Positions 24,211-36,329 of a stretch of DNA of 64,000 nucleotides are shown piece by piece. The position numbers were made by a program, and so were the translations under genes. Position 1 is the stretch's first letter; each line of letters begins with the position of its first letter. Origin of the DNA: Owenia fusiformis (taxonomy: Eukaryota > Annelida > Polychaeta > Sabellida > Oweniidae); NCBI GenBank assembly GCA_903813345.2, contig CAIIXF020000002.1, positions 348,001 through 412,000 on the forward strand, read 5' to 3'. The notes beneath the pieces were generated by a model. The model worked only from the letters and a program-made list of their open reading frames with translations, did not search any database and was not told the origin of the DNA.

Positions 24211-24543
24211 ATTCTATGAAATAGAAAACTTTATGTGTCAAGAAGGTTGTCGCTCACTTACCGGTTAAGGAGGGGATAATGCAGATTAACCTAGCGGGTT
24301 GTAGATGTAACGGCTTAAGTGGAAATGAATTTCTAATCCAAATTTAAGTTTTTCAGAGCATCCCGGAAGAAGTGATGCATGATGGGAAGTCTAACTTCCT
24401 TTCATGCTTCTTCCATATAGGACTGATATCGCAAAGCGAATTTCGGAGGCGAAAAACGGAAAAGTTCAGAGGTAGTAAGTGAGCAGCACATCAAAAATAG
24501 GTATGTTAATTCTATCATGATTTAGTAAGGTGCTAGAAAATTT
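24211..24543 (+). repeat. Ngaro split direct repeat A2
   Basis: Second copy of A1, identical by eye over 333 bp. Confidence 0.9.
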
Positions 24544-24600
24544 CCCACCACCACCCCTTCCACCGACCATTTCAAGAAGGGTGACCCTACGACATTTGCA

Positions 24601-25032
24601 GCGTGAGTTGCCTTTCACAAAAAAGGGTTTATGGAACTTACAGGCATTCAGGTGGGAATAGATAGGGAACCTAGGGGAGTACATACATGGCTAATTGTGT
24701 GGCACACATGGCTAATCTTGTGGCAACACATGGCTAATATTGTGGCGACACATGGCTAATCATGTGGAGTACTAATATCAACAATAATAGCGGAGTCAAG
24801 AAACGCTAATCAGATAAGTATTCACTCACCCTGGGGAGAATTTTGGAGAGGCGGATTGTCCACACCGGGTAAGTAATGCATACGTAACAGTATGATAGGT
24901 GTGGGTGGCTTTGCCTTCAGGAAGTTAATTATTTCCTACCTGTTTGCTTAGGTTGTCTAGTAGTAGGTTAAGTGAGCGACTCCTTTATGGCACATTAGCA
25001 GTTATAAGACAACCTTTGGAAAACATAAATAA
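24601..25032 (+). repeat. Ngaro split direct repeat B2
   Basis: Second copy of B1, starting GCGTGAGTTGCC and ending AACATAAATAA at the element border. Confidence 0.9.
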
Positions 25033-25176
25033 GAACATCCTATGATTTTTTTCAGAATATCATTTTAATCTACTCGGTGATATTGATATATGCACTCGTT
25101 CGCTTCGCTCTCTCGTGCAGATATCAATATCACCTCGTAGATAAAAATGATATTCCTCAAAATCATAGGATATCCT
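25033..25176. mobile_element. Palindromic MITE M2, copy 2 (right flank of Ngaro insertion)
   Basis: Reverse complement of 10591-10734, starting GAACATCCTATGATTTT and ending AATCATAGGATATCCT, with the loop CGTTCGCTTCGCTC. Confidence 0.85.
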
Positions 25177-25698
25177 ATAATTATGTGATACTATAAAACA
25201 AAGCGGATAAACTAAATTGAACTAGTCTAAAAATATCAAAGACAATGACTGTGACTGTCACAATCGAATCACGTCAAATAGCAGACGATGCCTTCCATTT
25301 CAGATTCAATATCAACGATTTCTCATAACTTTGTGTTAAGTTCGATGACTCATAATGAGCTTAAATGAATATAGAATCATCAGAAACCTATACTGACCTT
25401 CAACTTGATTTCCTTTGTGAGATATAGCTCAAATTATGAGCAAAATTTTCAAATTTCACATGTGAAGTTTCTAGATTTTGGGAGAAGTTCAATGTGCGAA
25501 CATTGCCGGTTTTTGGCGAAGTGGTATTTATTCAAATAATCCGGCTCGCTCTAAAAATTGCACATCTAATTATTGTTTATAATCAGGGGAGTATTCCTTG
25601 TGTAGTGAATCTATTCTAAATGAATGAAAATGATATATATTTGTAATTATTTGAATATTGGTTAATGTTGTAAGCAGCTTGGTCACATGATCTTCAAA
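25177..25698. other. Upstream region of XPNPEP3
   Basis: No gene seen. It should hold the XPNPEP3 promoter. No TATA box or CpG cluster can be pointed to with confidence. Confidence 0.3.
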
Positions 25699-28600
25699 AT
25701 GGCTGGCATTCTGAAAAAATGTTTTCAGTCTCACTTTAAAGGTAAAGTGCTTTTTTGCCATTATGCATCTTTAAAATGAACTTTTGTGGTTTCAGTGGTA
25801 TACCACTAGCTCTAAACTATATGTATTCGTTCATTATTTCATATGTGTAAGCATTTAGGTCGTTTCGCATTGTTTTCAAACTTTCCTAAATTTTTATTGT
25901 CTTTCAAAACTATACAACATGTACAGGACTACTCAAGGATTGGCTCCAGGGGGGGATTTCCCAAAGATGACCTTTCATATTGGCACGTTTGAAAAAAATT
26001 TATAAACGGGCCTCATTTGCCATTGGACTGAATCTCCCAATGTTCGCTGTAGTTTTATGAGTATTCTCTTCACATTTGGATCGAGTAACTTCAATAGTAT
26101 TAAATTACCATAGGTTTAAAATGATGATATTGAACTGAGCTACTCACCTCTTCTGGATTGATTCCCAGGGACGCCAATCGATATTCTGTTCCATATATGG
26201 GCATCACATAGTCATGTTATGAATACAAAATTCAATCAAGAATATTGGTTATTCTCCTTGCAGTCATAGAAATATACTGGCAGGATTTGAAACTACCGGA
26301 AAATACCTAACATTTTGGTAAAACATTCCTATACCTCCACATGTTATTTTCTGGTACATGTACACTATAAAGTATCAAGGCATGTGTTAATTTCCTTGCT
26401 TTTTTCAGGAAAGTATCATTACATTGTCTTCTTTTAGTACATGTATATCTGGTAAGAGGTCAAAGGGAACTCCAAGAAATTCTGATATTTCACACTTGCA
26501 TGTATTTTTCCATAGACTAAAATATAACACTACACATTGTTGCACTAATAGCGGAGAGTGAATGATCAATGAGTATTATCCATGAATGTCATAAGATGGC
26601 AAATTATCAACTTTTACATATTTATGTGTATTTTTATTTTCAATTTTTCAGATAAACTATGGATTATTCCTTACCTTAAAACTCAGGGTAACAAATTCTG
26701 TACTTGCTTGCCAGAGTATCAGAGATACTTTGGTCAACCCTCGGCACAAACTCATCCGCATATTATCAGCAAAGAAGAAGAAGTCACACCAGCAATTACG
26801 AAGGAAGAATATGCTCAACGAAGAAACACTCTCATGTCCAATTTATCAAAATATGGTATCAATAAGGATTCTAGCAATATTTTAATCATCCCATCTGCCG
26901 AGAAACAGTACATGACACATGATATACCATACCCATTTCGACAGAATACAGAGTTTTTGTACCTGTGTGGGTTTCAGGAACCAGATAGTGCTTTAGTTAT
27001 ATTCAACGAGGGTAAAACATCAAGTCATAAATCTGTTTTATTTGTGCCAAAACGTGATCCGAATTCAGAACTTTGGGATGGTCCTAGATCAGGAATAGAT
27101 GGCGCTATAGCTCTTACAGGAATCGACGAAGCATATAATATGAGTGAACTGGAATTATTTCTCAACAAATACCTCACACACAGCAATAAGTTCACTCTTT
27201 GGTATGATACACAAAGGACGCCAGTGCCAAATGTACATAATAGCACAATATCAGAGTTTATTAAGCAGAAGAAACATTGCTCAATAGAAAATCCAAAAAG
27301 ACTACTGCATATGCAAAGATTATTGAAATCTCCTGCTGAAATTGAATTGATGCGTCATACAACTGAAGTGGCATCGCAAGCTTTCATTGATGTTATGGCA
27401 TTCTCACATCCTGGGGTTTGTAATCGTTTTCTTAGATCTTGTTTTATATGATTTATGGGGTTTGTATTGTATCAAATGTTTCTTGTTTAACTTTTTTTAA
27501 TAAATGCAGTAAAACCTTTGGTACCTCTCAAAAGTTTTCAACTTGGGAGGTGTTTCAGAGGTACATTTAGAGGTACATTTAACATGAAGTAGGTTGGTCA
27601 TGGGACTCTGAAAACTTCCAGAGGTGTTCTACTTTACAGGTTTCTCTGTACTATAAATTTATTTTTTGAATTTTTGACATTGTAGTATTCTCCCATTAAT
27701 CATGTATTTTTTAGTCAATTATCATTCTCCTTTACTCTTTGATGTATAAGGGTCCCTCCTCAAACTTTGTAATAATGTCTTAGTTTTCAGAAACCAATTC
27801 ATAAATTCGTAATAAAATGAAAATGAAGTCATTATTACCTGATGTTATTGCATCCCAATCGGTATGAATTTGATGCACGTGATTAAATTTGCATCTGTTG
27901 ATCTGCCTCTTTGATTTGCCTCTGTTGATTTGCCTCAGCTGATTAAATTTGCCTCTGTTGATTTGCCTCTTCGATTTGCCTCAGCTGATTAAATTTGCCT
28001 GTATTGATTTGCCTCTTTGAATTGCCTCTATTGATTTGCCTCAGGCGATTAAATTTGCCTCTGTTGACTGCCTCTTTGATTTGCCTCTGTTGATTTGGCT
28101 CAGCTAATTAAATTTGGTTCTGTTGATTTGCCTCACCTAATAGATACATTCCTGAGATGAAATAGCATATAGTCAGGTACTTAAATCATGACGTTCCCCC
28201 TTCCCTCCCACTCCATTCATAACATGCTCTAAAATCCAATCAATGATATTCCCTTTGCTTTTAAATGACAATGCTATCCGTCTTAAAGCTCACAACTTAC
28301 TCAATATACCATTTATAGTTGTCATTTTTTTTATTATATTTAGGTTAATGAGGCCCACCTTTATGCCAAGATGGAAGTGGAGTGCAGAATGAGAGGAGCG
28401 GATTTCCTTGCCTATCCCCCTGTAGTTGCAGGTACTGTAGTCTACATATGTGTATGCAGCTTACATATTACCTATAGTATTGCATGCATTGATATAGCTT
28501 TATGTGTATAGTTTGCCAATTTTGTCACTTCGGTAGCTGGAAGATAGGTTTAGCTTTTTGTTGTACATTGCAAAATTCAAGAAACTGCTTTAAATGTTCA

Positions 28601-31600
28601 TGAAAATATCAATTTCTACTCACTTCATGAGATGTTTTGCACGGAAATCAGATAATCGTCTCTTGAATGTAAAACATTGTAAAATATAATCATAATAGTG
28701 AATTTTCTCTTTAGGTTAAATTTTGTTTCACCCAGTTTTAAATCCTCAGGCTCTGCCGCTGACCATTTATATACCATTTTAGGAGGAAATCGGGCCAACA
28801 CCATCCATTACATAGCTAACAATCAGCTAATAGATGGCACAGAGATGGTATTGATGGATGCAGGTTGTGAGCTACATGGGTACACCAGTGACATCACTAG
28901 GACGTGGCCTGTTTCAGGTTAGATTGTGTAGTGGGCATGTGGATGGCTATAAGAAAGAGCACTTGCATGTGTACAGCAGCGTATGAACTGTAAAAGGGGA
29001 TGTATGTTGTATGCATGTCTATCTTTCATCCTCTTACCTCTTATATTTTGGACACTTACGGGGTTTTCACTAGAATTTTCCAACAAAATGGGCATGAAGT
29101 AAAAGCAATGGGAAAAATTGTGGAAGTCATAATTTAAACATGAAAAAAGTTCCAATTCCATTTTTAGTTGAAAGTAATAAATTAGACAAAACCATAAAAG
29201 TAACCAGAGAAAATCTGGATTTTAATAATCTGAGTATTTACCCCCATAAAACGTCCCCTCTATTTAAATTGTATATGTCTAAATGATTTGCAAGCTTTAA
29301 TACATTCTAGGTACATTTACTGATGCACAGAGAGAAGTTTACGAGGCTGTACTAGAAGTGCAGTTAGCATGTATTAAGCTATGTAAAGTGGGATGCAAGC
29401 TGGATGATATGTTTAGAGCCATGGTCCATATGATTGGCAAACAGCTAATAAGGTTGGGTATCGTTCCTGAATCCACAAGTGACTCTGAGATCTACAAGGT
29501 ATTATATTTATCATCAATTTGTACCATTTCAAAGGGTAGCAAATGATAGAAGTAAATTGGAGAAATCTAGCGACATATTGCAGAGGCATATCTCGGGTAA
29601 AAATTGGGCAGACTTGAAAGTTGAAGCAAATTAGGTTAAAAATGGGGTACATTGTATATTTTTACCTTTAAACCTCATTTCCACAGTTTTAATTGAAAAA
29701 TTGTCCATTAATTATCACATTTGACACAGTATCTAAAATGTTCTTACTTAAGGTGTATTAATTATTTAGTATTTTAATCGCATAGGAAACCTATTTTAAC
29801 CACTAAAGTTTTAGTGCAATCTAAAAGATTCTTAAGACTGAGCTTTAGATATATTATGTTTTATCCTATGCCAAGTACAGTTTTAGGGAGATAAGTTGGT
29901 AAGATATATCCCGTATCCTGATTTTGAGGTTTCCATATCAAGAACCTCCATATCTCTCGCCATATCTCCCGCTTCGGTGCATATCTTCCCGCTTCCGGTG
30001 CATATCTTCCCGCTTCCGGTAATGCAATAAAATGACTTGATTTGTTTATTTTTACACCTTGTACTATTAAAATGGCCATATGCCCCTGAAAACTCTACTT
30101 GGTATAGGATAAAGCAGTTATGTACGGTCGGTTTGGATATGGGGTTCATCCCTCGTGAGATATGCACATCTACCTTCGGTCCCTACGGTCCCTCAGGTAG
30201 ATATGCATATCTCCCTCTGGATAAACCCCATATCCAAAACCTCCCAGTACATAACCCTTATTTATTGTAAAGACGCACCTGTGAAAGTGTGCCGCTGATA
30301 CAAAAGCGTAGTTCTGAATAAATAAATAAATAGGCAGTTGAAAAAATTATTTTTATTTCCATTTATTATCACAATTTTATCAGTTTTTAGTAACACTGAC
30401 AAAAGGCAAAAAAAATAATTTCCAACATGCTCTATTCTCAACAACCACTTTAAAATATCATTGAAAGCCATTTTCATAATATTGACAGCTGATTAACTGA
30501 GCATTGTGGATTATAGTTTTCCTGTAATAATGAACACATGCAATGGAAGTCTTACTTTGACTGTAAGACAATTTGATGAATATTTAAGTATTTTTGCTAA
30601 TATTATGGCTTGCAACTTTTGTGAATAGTCAGAATAAAGTATTTATGTTATTTTTATTTCAGTTTTTAATTTTTGGAATTCAAATATGTTTATCCTTAGA
30701 CTCACTGTACTATATCTAGTATACCATTTTGTTCCAGTTGGCAAGGGATATTTGTCCCCACCACGTGAGTCATTACTTAGGAATGGATGTCCACGACACA
30801 CCTTCAGTATCAAGGAGCCTGGCTATACAACCAGGGACTATAATCACTGTTGAACCAGGTAAGGGGACTATTACCACTGTTCAACCAGGTAAAGGGGACT
30901 GTTATCTCTTTGATCCAGGTAAGAGGACCATTATCAGTGTTCAACCAGGTAAAGGGGACTGTTATATCTTTGATCCATGTAAGGGGACTATTATCACTGT
31001 TGAACTAGGTAAGGGGACTGTTATCTCTTTGATCCATGTAAGGGGACCATTATCACTGTTGAACCAGGTAAGGGGACTGTTATCTCTTTGATCCAGGTAA
31101 GAGGACCATTATCAGTGTTCAACCAGGTAAAGGGGACTGTTATATCTTTGATCCATGTAAGGGGACTATTATCACTGTTGAACCAGGTAAGGGGACTGTT
31201 ATCTCTTTGATCCAGGTAAGAGGACCATTATCAGTGTTCAACCAGGTAAAGGGGACTGTTATATCTTTGATCCATGTTAGATGACCATTATCAGTGTTCA
31301 TCCAGGTAAAGGGGACTGTTATATCTTTGATCCAGGTAAGAGGACCATTATCAGTGTTCATCCAGGTAAAGGGGACTGTTATATCTTTGATCCAGGTAAG
31401 AGGACCATTATCAGTGTTCATCCAGGTAAAGGGGAACGTTATCTCTTTGATCCAGGTAAGAGGACCATTATCAGTGTTCAACCAGGTAAAGGGGACTGTT
31501 AAATCTTTGATCCAGGTAAGAGGACCATTATCTCTGTTGAACCAGGTAAGGGGACTGTTATATCTTTGAACCAGGTAAGGGGACTTTTATCTCTTTGATC

Positions 31601-34600
31601 CATGTAAGGGGACCATTATCACTGTTGAACCAGGTAAGGGGACTGTTATCTCTTTGATCCAGGTAAGAGGACCATTATCAGTGTTCAACCAGGTAAAGGG
31701 GACTGTTATATCTTTGATCCAGGTAAGAGGACCATTATCTCTGTTGAACCAGGTAAGGGGACTGTTATATCTTTGATCCATGTAAGGAGACTATTATCAC
31801 TGTTCAACCAGGTAAAGGGGACTGTTATCTCTTTGATCCAGGTAAGAGGACCATTCTCAGTGTTCAACCAGGTAAAGGGGACTGTTATATCTTTGATCCA
31901 TGTAAGGGGACCATTATCACTGTTGAACCAGGTAAGGGGACTGTTATCTCTTTGATCCATGTAAGGGGACCATTATCACTGTTGAACCAGGTAAGGGGAC
32001 TGTTATCTCTTTGATCCATGTAAGGGGACCATTATCACTGTTGAACCAGGTAAGGGGACTGTTATCTCTTTGATCCAGGTAAGAGGACCATTATCAGTGT
32101 TCAACCAGGTAAAGGGGACTTTTATCTCTTTGATCCAGGTAAGAGGACCATTATCAGTGTTCAACCAGGTAAAGGGGACTGTTATCTCTTTGATCCAGGT
32201 AAGGGGACTGTTATCTCTTTGATCCAGGTAAGAGGACCATTATCAGTGTTCAACCAGGTAAAGGGGACTGTTATATCTTTGATCCATGTAAGGGGACTAT
32301 TATCACTGTTGAACTAGGTAAGGGGACTGTTATCTCTTTGATCCATGTAAGGGGACCATTATCACTGTTGAACCAGGTAAGGGGACTGTTATCTCTTTGA
32401 TCCAGGTAAGAGGACCATTATCAGTGTTCAACCAGGTAAAGGGGACTGTTATATCTTTGATCCAGGTAAGAGGACCATTATCACTGTTGAACCAGGTAAA
32501 GGGGACTGTTATCTCTTTGATCCAGGTAAGAGGACCATTATCAGTGTTCAACCAGGTAAAGGGGACTGTTATATCTTTGATCCATGTAAGGGGACTATTA
32601 TCACTGTTGAACTAGGTAAGGGGACTGTTATCTCTTTGATCCATGTAAGGGGACCATTATCACTGTTGAACCAGGTAAGGGGACTGTTATCTCTTTGATC
32701 CAGGTAAGAGGACCATTATCAGTGTTCAACCAGGTAAAGGGGACTGTTATATCTTTGATCCATGTTAGATGACCATTATCAGTGTTCATCCAGGTAAAGG
32801 GGACTGTTATATCTTTGATCCAGGTAAGAGGACCATTATCAGTGTTCATCCAGGTAAGGGGACTGTTATATCTTTGATCCATGTTAGATGACCATTATCA
32901 GTGTTCATCCAGGTAAAGGGGACTGTTATATCTTTGATCCAGGTAAGAGGACCATTATCAGTGTTCAACCAGGTAAGGGGACTGTTATATCTTTGATCCA
33001 TGTCAGGGGACCATTATCACTGTTGAACCAGGTAAGGGGACTGTTATATCTTTGATCCAGGTAAGAGGACCATTATCACTGTTGAACCAGGTAAAGGGGA
33101 CTGTTATATCTTTGATCCAGGTAAGAGGACCATTATCAGTGTTCAACCAGGTAAGGGGACTGTTATATCTTTGATCCATGTCAGGGGACCATTATCACTG
33201 TTGAACCAGGTAAGGGGACTGTTATATCTTTGATCCAGGTAAGAGGACCATTATCACTGTTGAACCAGGTAAAGGGGACTGTTATATCTTTGATCCAGGT
33301 AAGAGGACCATTATCAGTGTTCAACCAGGTAAAGGGGACTGTTAAATCTTTGATCCAGGTAAGAGGACCATTATCAGTGTTCAACCAGGTAAGGGGACTG
33401 TTATATCTTTGATCCATGTAAGGGGACTATTATCACTGTTGAACCAGGTAAGGGGACTGTTATCTCTTTGATCCAGGTAAGAGGACCATTATCAGTGTTC
33501 AACCAGGTAAAGGGGACTGTTAAATCTTTGATCCAGGTAAGAGGACCATTATCAGTGTTCAACCAGGTAAGGGGACTGTTATATCTTTGATCCATGTTAG
33601 ATGACCATTATCAGTGTTCATCCAGGTAAGGGGACTGTTATATCTTTGATCCATGTTAGATGACCATTATCAGTGTTCATCCAGGTAAGGGGACTGTTAT
33701 ATCTTTGATCCATGTTAGAGGACCATTATCAGTGTTCATCCAGGTAAAGGGGACTGTTATATCTTTGATCCAGGTAAGAGGACCATTATCAGTGTTCATC
33801 CAGGTAAAGGGGACTGTTATATCTTTGATCCAGGTAAGAGGACCATTATCAGTGTTCAACCAGGTAAAGGGGACTGTTAAATCTTTGATCCAGGTAAGAG
33901 GACCATTATCAGTGTTCAACCAGGTAAGGGGACTGTTATATCTTTGATCCATGTCAGGGGACCATTATCACTGTTGAACCAGGTAAGGGGACTGTTATCT
34001 CTTTGATCCAGGTAAGAGGACCATTATCTCTGTTGAACCAGATAAGGGGACTGTTATATCTTTGATCCAGGTAAGAGGACCATTCTCAGTGTTCAACCAG
34101 GTAAAGGGGACTGTTATATCTTTGATCCATGTAAGGGGACTATTATCTCTGTTGAACCAGGTAAGGGGACTGTTATCTCTTTGATCCAGGTAAGAGGACC
34201 ATTCTCAGTGTTCAACCAGGTAAGGGGACTGTTATATCTTTGATCCATGTAAGGGGACTATTATCACTGTTGAACCAGGTAAGGGGACTGTTATCTCTTT
34301 GATCCAGGTAAGAGGACCATTATCAGTGTTCAACCAGGTAAAGGGGACTGTTATATCTTTGATCCATGTTAGAGGACCATTATCAGTGTTCATCCAGGTA
34401 AAGGGGACTGTTATATCTTTGATCCATGTAAGAGGACCATTCTCAGTGTTCAACCAGGTAAAGGGGACTGTTATATCTTTGAACCAGGTAAGGGGACTGT
34501 TATCTCTTTGAACCAGGTAAGAGGACCATTATCTCTGTTGAACCAGGTAAGGGGACTGTTATATCTTTGATCCATGTAAGGGGACCATTATCTCTGTTGA

Positions 34601-35852
34601 ACCAGGTAAGGGGACTGTTATATCTTTGATCCATGTAAGGGGACCATTATCTCTGTTGAACCAGGTAAGGGGACTGTTATATCTTTGATCCAAAAGAGGA
34701 CCATTATCTCTGTTGAACCAGGTAAGGGGACTGTTATCTCTTTGATCCAGGTAAGAGGACCATTATCTCTGTTGAACCAGGTAAAGGGGACTGTTATATC
34801 TTTGATCCATGTAAGGGGACCATTATCTCTGTTGAACCAGGTAAAGGGGACTGTTATATCTTTGATCCATGTAAGGGGACCATTATCTCTGTTGAACCAG
34901 GTAAGGGGACTGTTATCTCTTTGATCCAGGTAAGAGGACCATTATCAGTGTTCAACCAGGTAAAGGGGACTGTTATATCTTTGATCCATGTAAGGGGACT
35001 ATTATCACTGTTGAACTAGGTAAGGGGACTGTTATCTCTTTGATCCATGTAAGGGGACCATTATCACTGTTGAACCAGGTAAGGGGACTGTTATCTCTTT
35101 GATCCAGGTAAGAGGACCATTATCAGTGTTCAACCAGGTAAAGGGGACTGTTATCTCTTTGATCCAGGTAAGAGGACCATTATCAGTGTTCAACCAGGTA
35201 AAGGGGACTGTTAAATCTTTGATCCATGTAAGGGGACCATTATCTCTGTTGAACCAGGTAAGGGGACTGTTATATCTTTGATCCAGGTAAGAGGACCATT
35301 ATCAGTGTTCAACCAGGTAAAGGGGACTGTTATATCTTTGATCCATGTAAGGGGACTATTATCACTGTTGAACCAGGTAAGGGGACTGTTATCTCTTTGA
35401 TCCATGTAAGAGGACCATTATCACTGTTGAACCAGGTAAGGGGACTGTTATCTCTTTGATCCATGTAAGAGGACCATTATCACTGTTGATCCAGTTAAGG
35501 GGACTATTATCACTATTAAACCAGGCGCAACTAGGTGATTGTTTTTTTGGTCAAATGATAAGCATATTGCATTTCTAATTGCAAATCAGACCGTATGAGG
35601 CAAGTCAATTGAATTCTCAAGTTTTACTTATACTTAGGCTTATTGTATTCCTTTTCAGGCATGTACTTCCCTAAGGACAACACAAAAATACCTGAACGAT
35701 TCCGTGGAATTGGCATAAGAATAGAAGATGATGTTCTCATAACAGAAGAAGGTCCTGACGTCTTGACTCACAATTGTCCTAAAACTATAGGAGCCATAGA
35801 ACATGTGATGAAATATCAGAAACGTGTGACGTGGAGTAAGGAGGGATATTAG
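25699..35852 (+). CDS. XPNPEP3: Xaa-Pro aminopeptidase 3, mitochondrial (complete)
   Basis: Seven exons: 25699-25741, 26652-27415, 28344-28431, 28783-28917, 29311-29498, 30738-30858 and 35659-35852. All are AG/GT and phase-consistent, totalling 1533 nt = 510 aa, close to human (about 507). Exon 1 gives [14 protein letters not shown], a basic start fitting a mitochondrial presequence. The N-domain holds [32 protein letters not shown] and [14 protein letters not shown]. The M24 metallopeptidase ligands are present: D324 and D335 ([19 protein letters not shown]), H418 ([13 protein letters not shown]), E445 (TVEPG) and E469 (IRIEDDV). It removes N-terminal residues before proline, including from mitochondrial proteins. 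Exon 6 ends inside the catalytic TVEPG motif, and intron 6 is filled by repeats made from that exon edge. Confidence 0.96.
27875..28140. repeat. Tandem GATTTGCCTC-type repeat in XPNPEP3 intron 2
   Basis: About ten irregular units of the form CTGTTGATTTGCCTC or CAGCTGATTAAATTTGCCTC. There is no similarity to the adjacent exon edges. Confidence 0.7.
29880..30255. mobile_element. Foldback MITE in XPNPEP3 intron 5
   Basis: The core at about 30115-30250 is a palindrome: GGTTTGGATATGGGGTT... with loop CTTCGGTCCCTACGGTCC, then AACCCCATATCCAAAACC. The end phrase GTTATGTACGGTCGGTTTGG recurs inverted at about 56924-56943, so both belong to one family. A 27-bp tandem TATCTTCCCGCTTCCGGT lies on the left side (29963-30022). 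Confidence 0.6.
30859..35525 (+). repeat. ~4.7-kb array of exon 6 3' edges with 5' splice sites
   Basis: Array of ~29-30-bp half-units in a ~59-bp alternating higher-order pattern. One half reads like the last 25 nt of exon 6 plus GTAAG (ATCACTGTTGAACCAGGTAAG). The other is a diverged version ending TTTGATCCAGGTAAG. It begins directly at the exon 6 donor (30858/30859) and ends near 35525, about 130 bp before the exon 7 acceptor. Dividing length by period gives roughly 150 donors of the form CAG|GTAAG/GTAAA. Short open frames on both strands here are repeat artefacts. Confidence 0.95.
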
Positions 35853-35867
35853 CAGTAATGGGGGAAA

Positions 35868-36280
35868 ACATGGAGCTGGTATATATGAAACATGTAGCAG
35901 GAATATGTGACATTGAGCAGGAATATGTGACATTGAGCAGGAAAATGTCACATGGAGCGGGAATATGTGACATGGAGCAGGAATATGTGACATTGAGCAG
36001 GAATATGTGACATGTAGCTAGCAGGAATATGTGACATGTAGCAGAAATATGGGACATTGAGCAGGAATATGTGACATTAAGCAGGAATATGTGACATGGA
36101 GTAGGAATATGTGACATTGAGCAGGAATATGTGACATGTAGCTAGCAGGAATATGTGACATGTAGCAGGAATATGTAACATGGAGCAGGAATATGTGACA
36201 TGTAGCAGAAATATGTGACATGGAGCAGGAATATGTGACATGGAGCTTGTGTATATGTGACATTTACCAGGAATATGCGA
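35868..36280 (+). repeat. ~21-bp minisatellite in the XPNPEP3 3' UTR
   Basis: About 20 units of the form GAATATGTGACATGGAGCAG start 16 bp after the stop codon and run almost to the candidate poly(A) signal. They are probably transcribed with the 3' UTR. Confidence 0.85.
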
Positions 36281-36318
36281 CCTTTGAGCAGTCCTGTGTG
36301 GTAGAGGCTGAAATATGG

Positions 36319-36324
36319 AATAAA
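36319..36324 (+). promoter_or_regulatory. Candidate poly(A) signal of XPNPEP3
   Basis: AATAAA lies 467 bp after the stop, just beyond the 3' UTR minisatellite. Confidence 0.4.
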
Positions 36325-36329
36325 GGCTT

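Larger units (their letters stand above)
17383..25032 (+). mobile_element. Ngaro-type (DIRS order) tyrosine-recombinase retrotransposon, full length
   Basis: A 7650-bp element with split direct repeats: A1 (17383-17715), coding region, B1 (23779-24210), A2 (24211-24543), a 57-bp linker, B2 (24601-25032). A1/A2 and B1/B2 look essentially identical, which indicates recent insertion. ORFs in order: SGNH-like (18216), Gag (19387), RT-RNase H (20486), tyrosine recombinase (22492), all open. There is no DDE integrase, no protease seen and no DIRS-type methyltransferase, which fits Ngaro. In this order the RT makes cDNA that circularises by B-A recombination, and the recombinase inserts the circle without target duplication. 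The insertion lies between two MITE segments, with no duplication visible. Confidence 0.9.

Noticed and set aside
17383-25032. Conventional LTR retrotransposon with LTRs at 17383 and 24211
   Set aside because: There is no DDE integrase or protease, a tyrosine recombinase is present, and a second repeat pair (B1/B2) gives the split-repeat layout of Ngaro.
30729-35405. Many 60-120-codon ORFs on both strands in XPNPEP3 intron 6
   Set aside because: The repeat unit happens to be open in several frames. The ORFs lack independent starts and share one repeated word.
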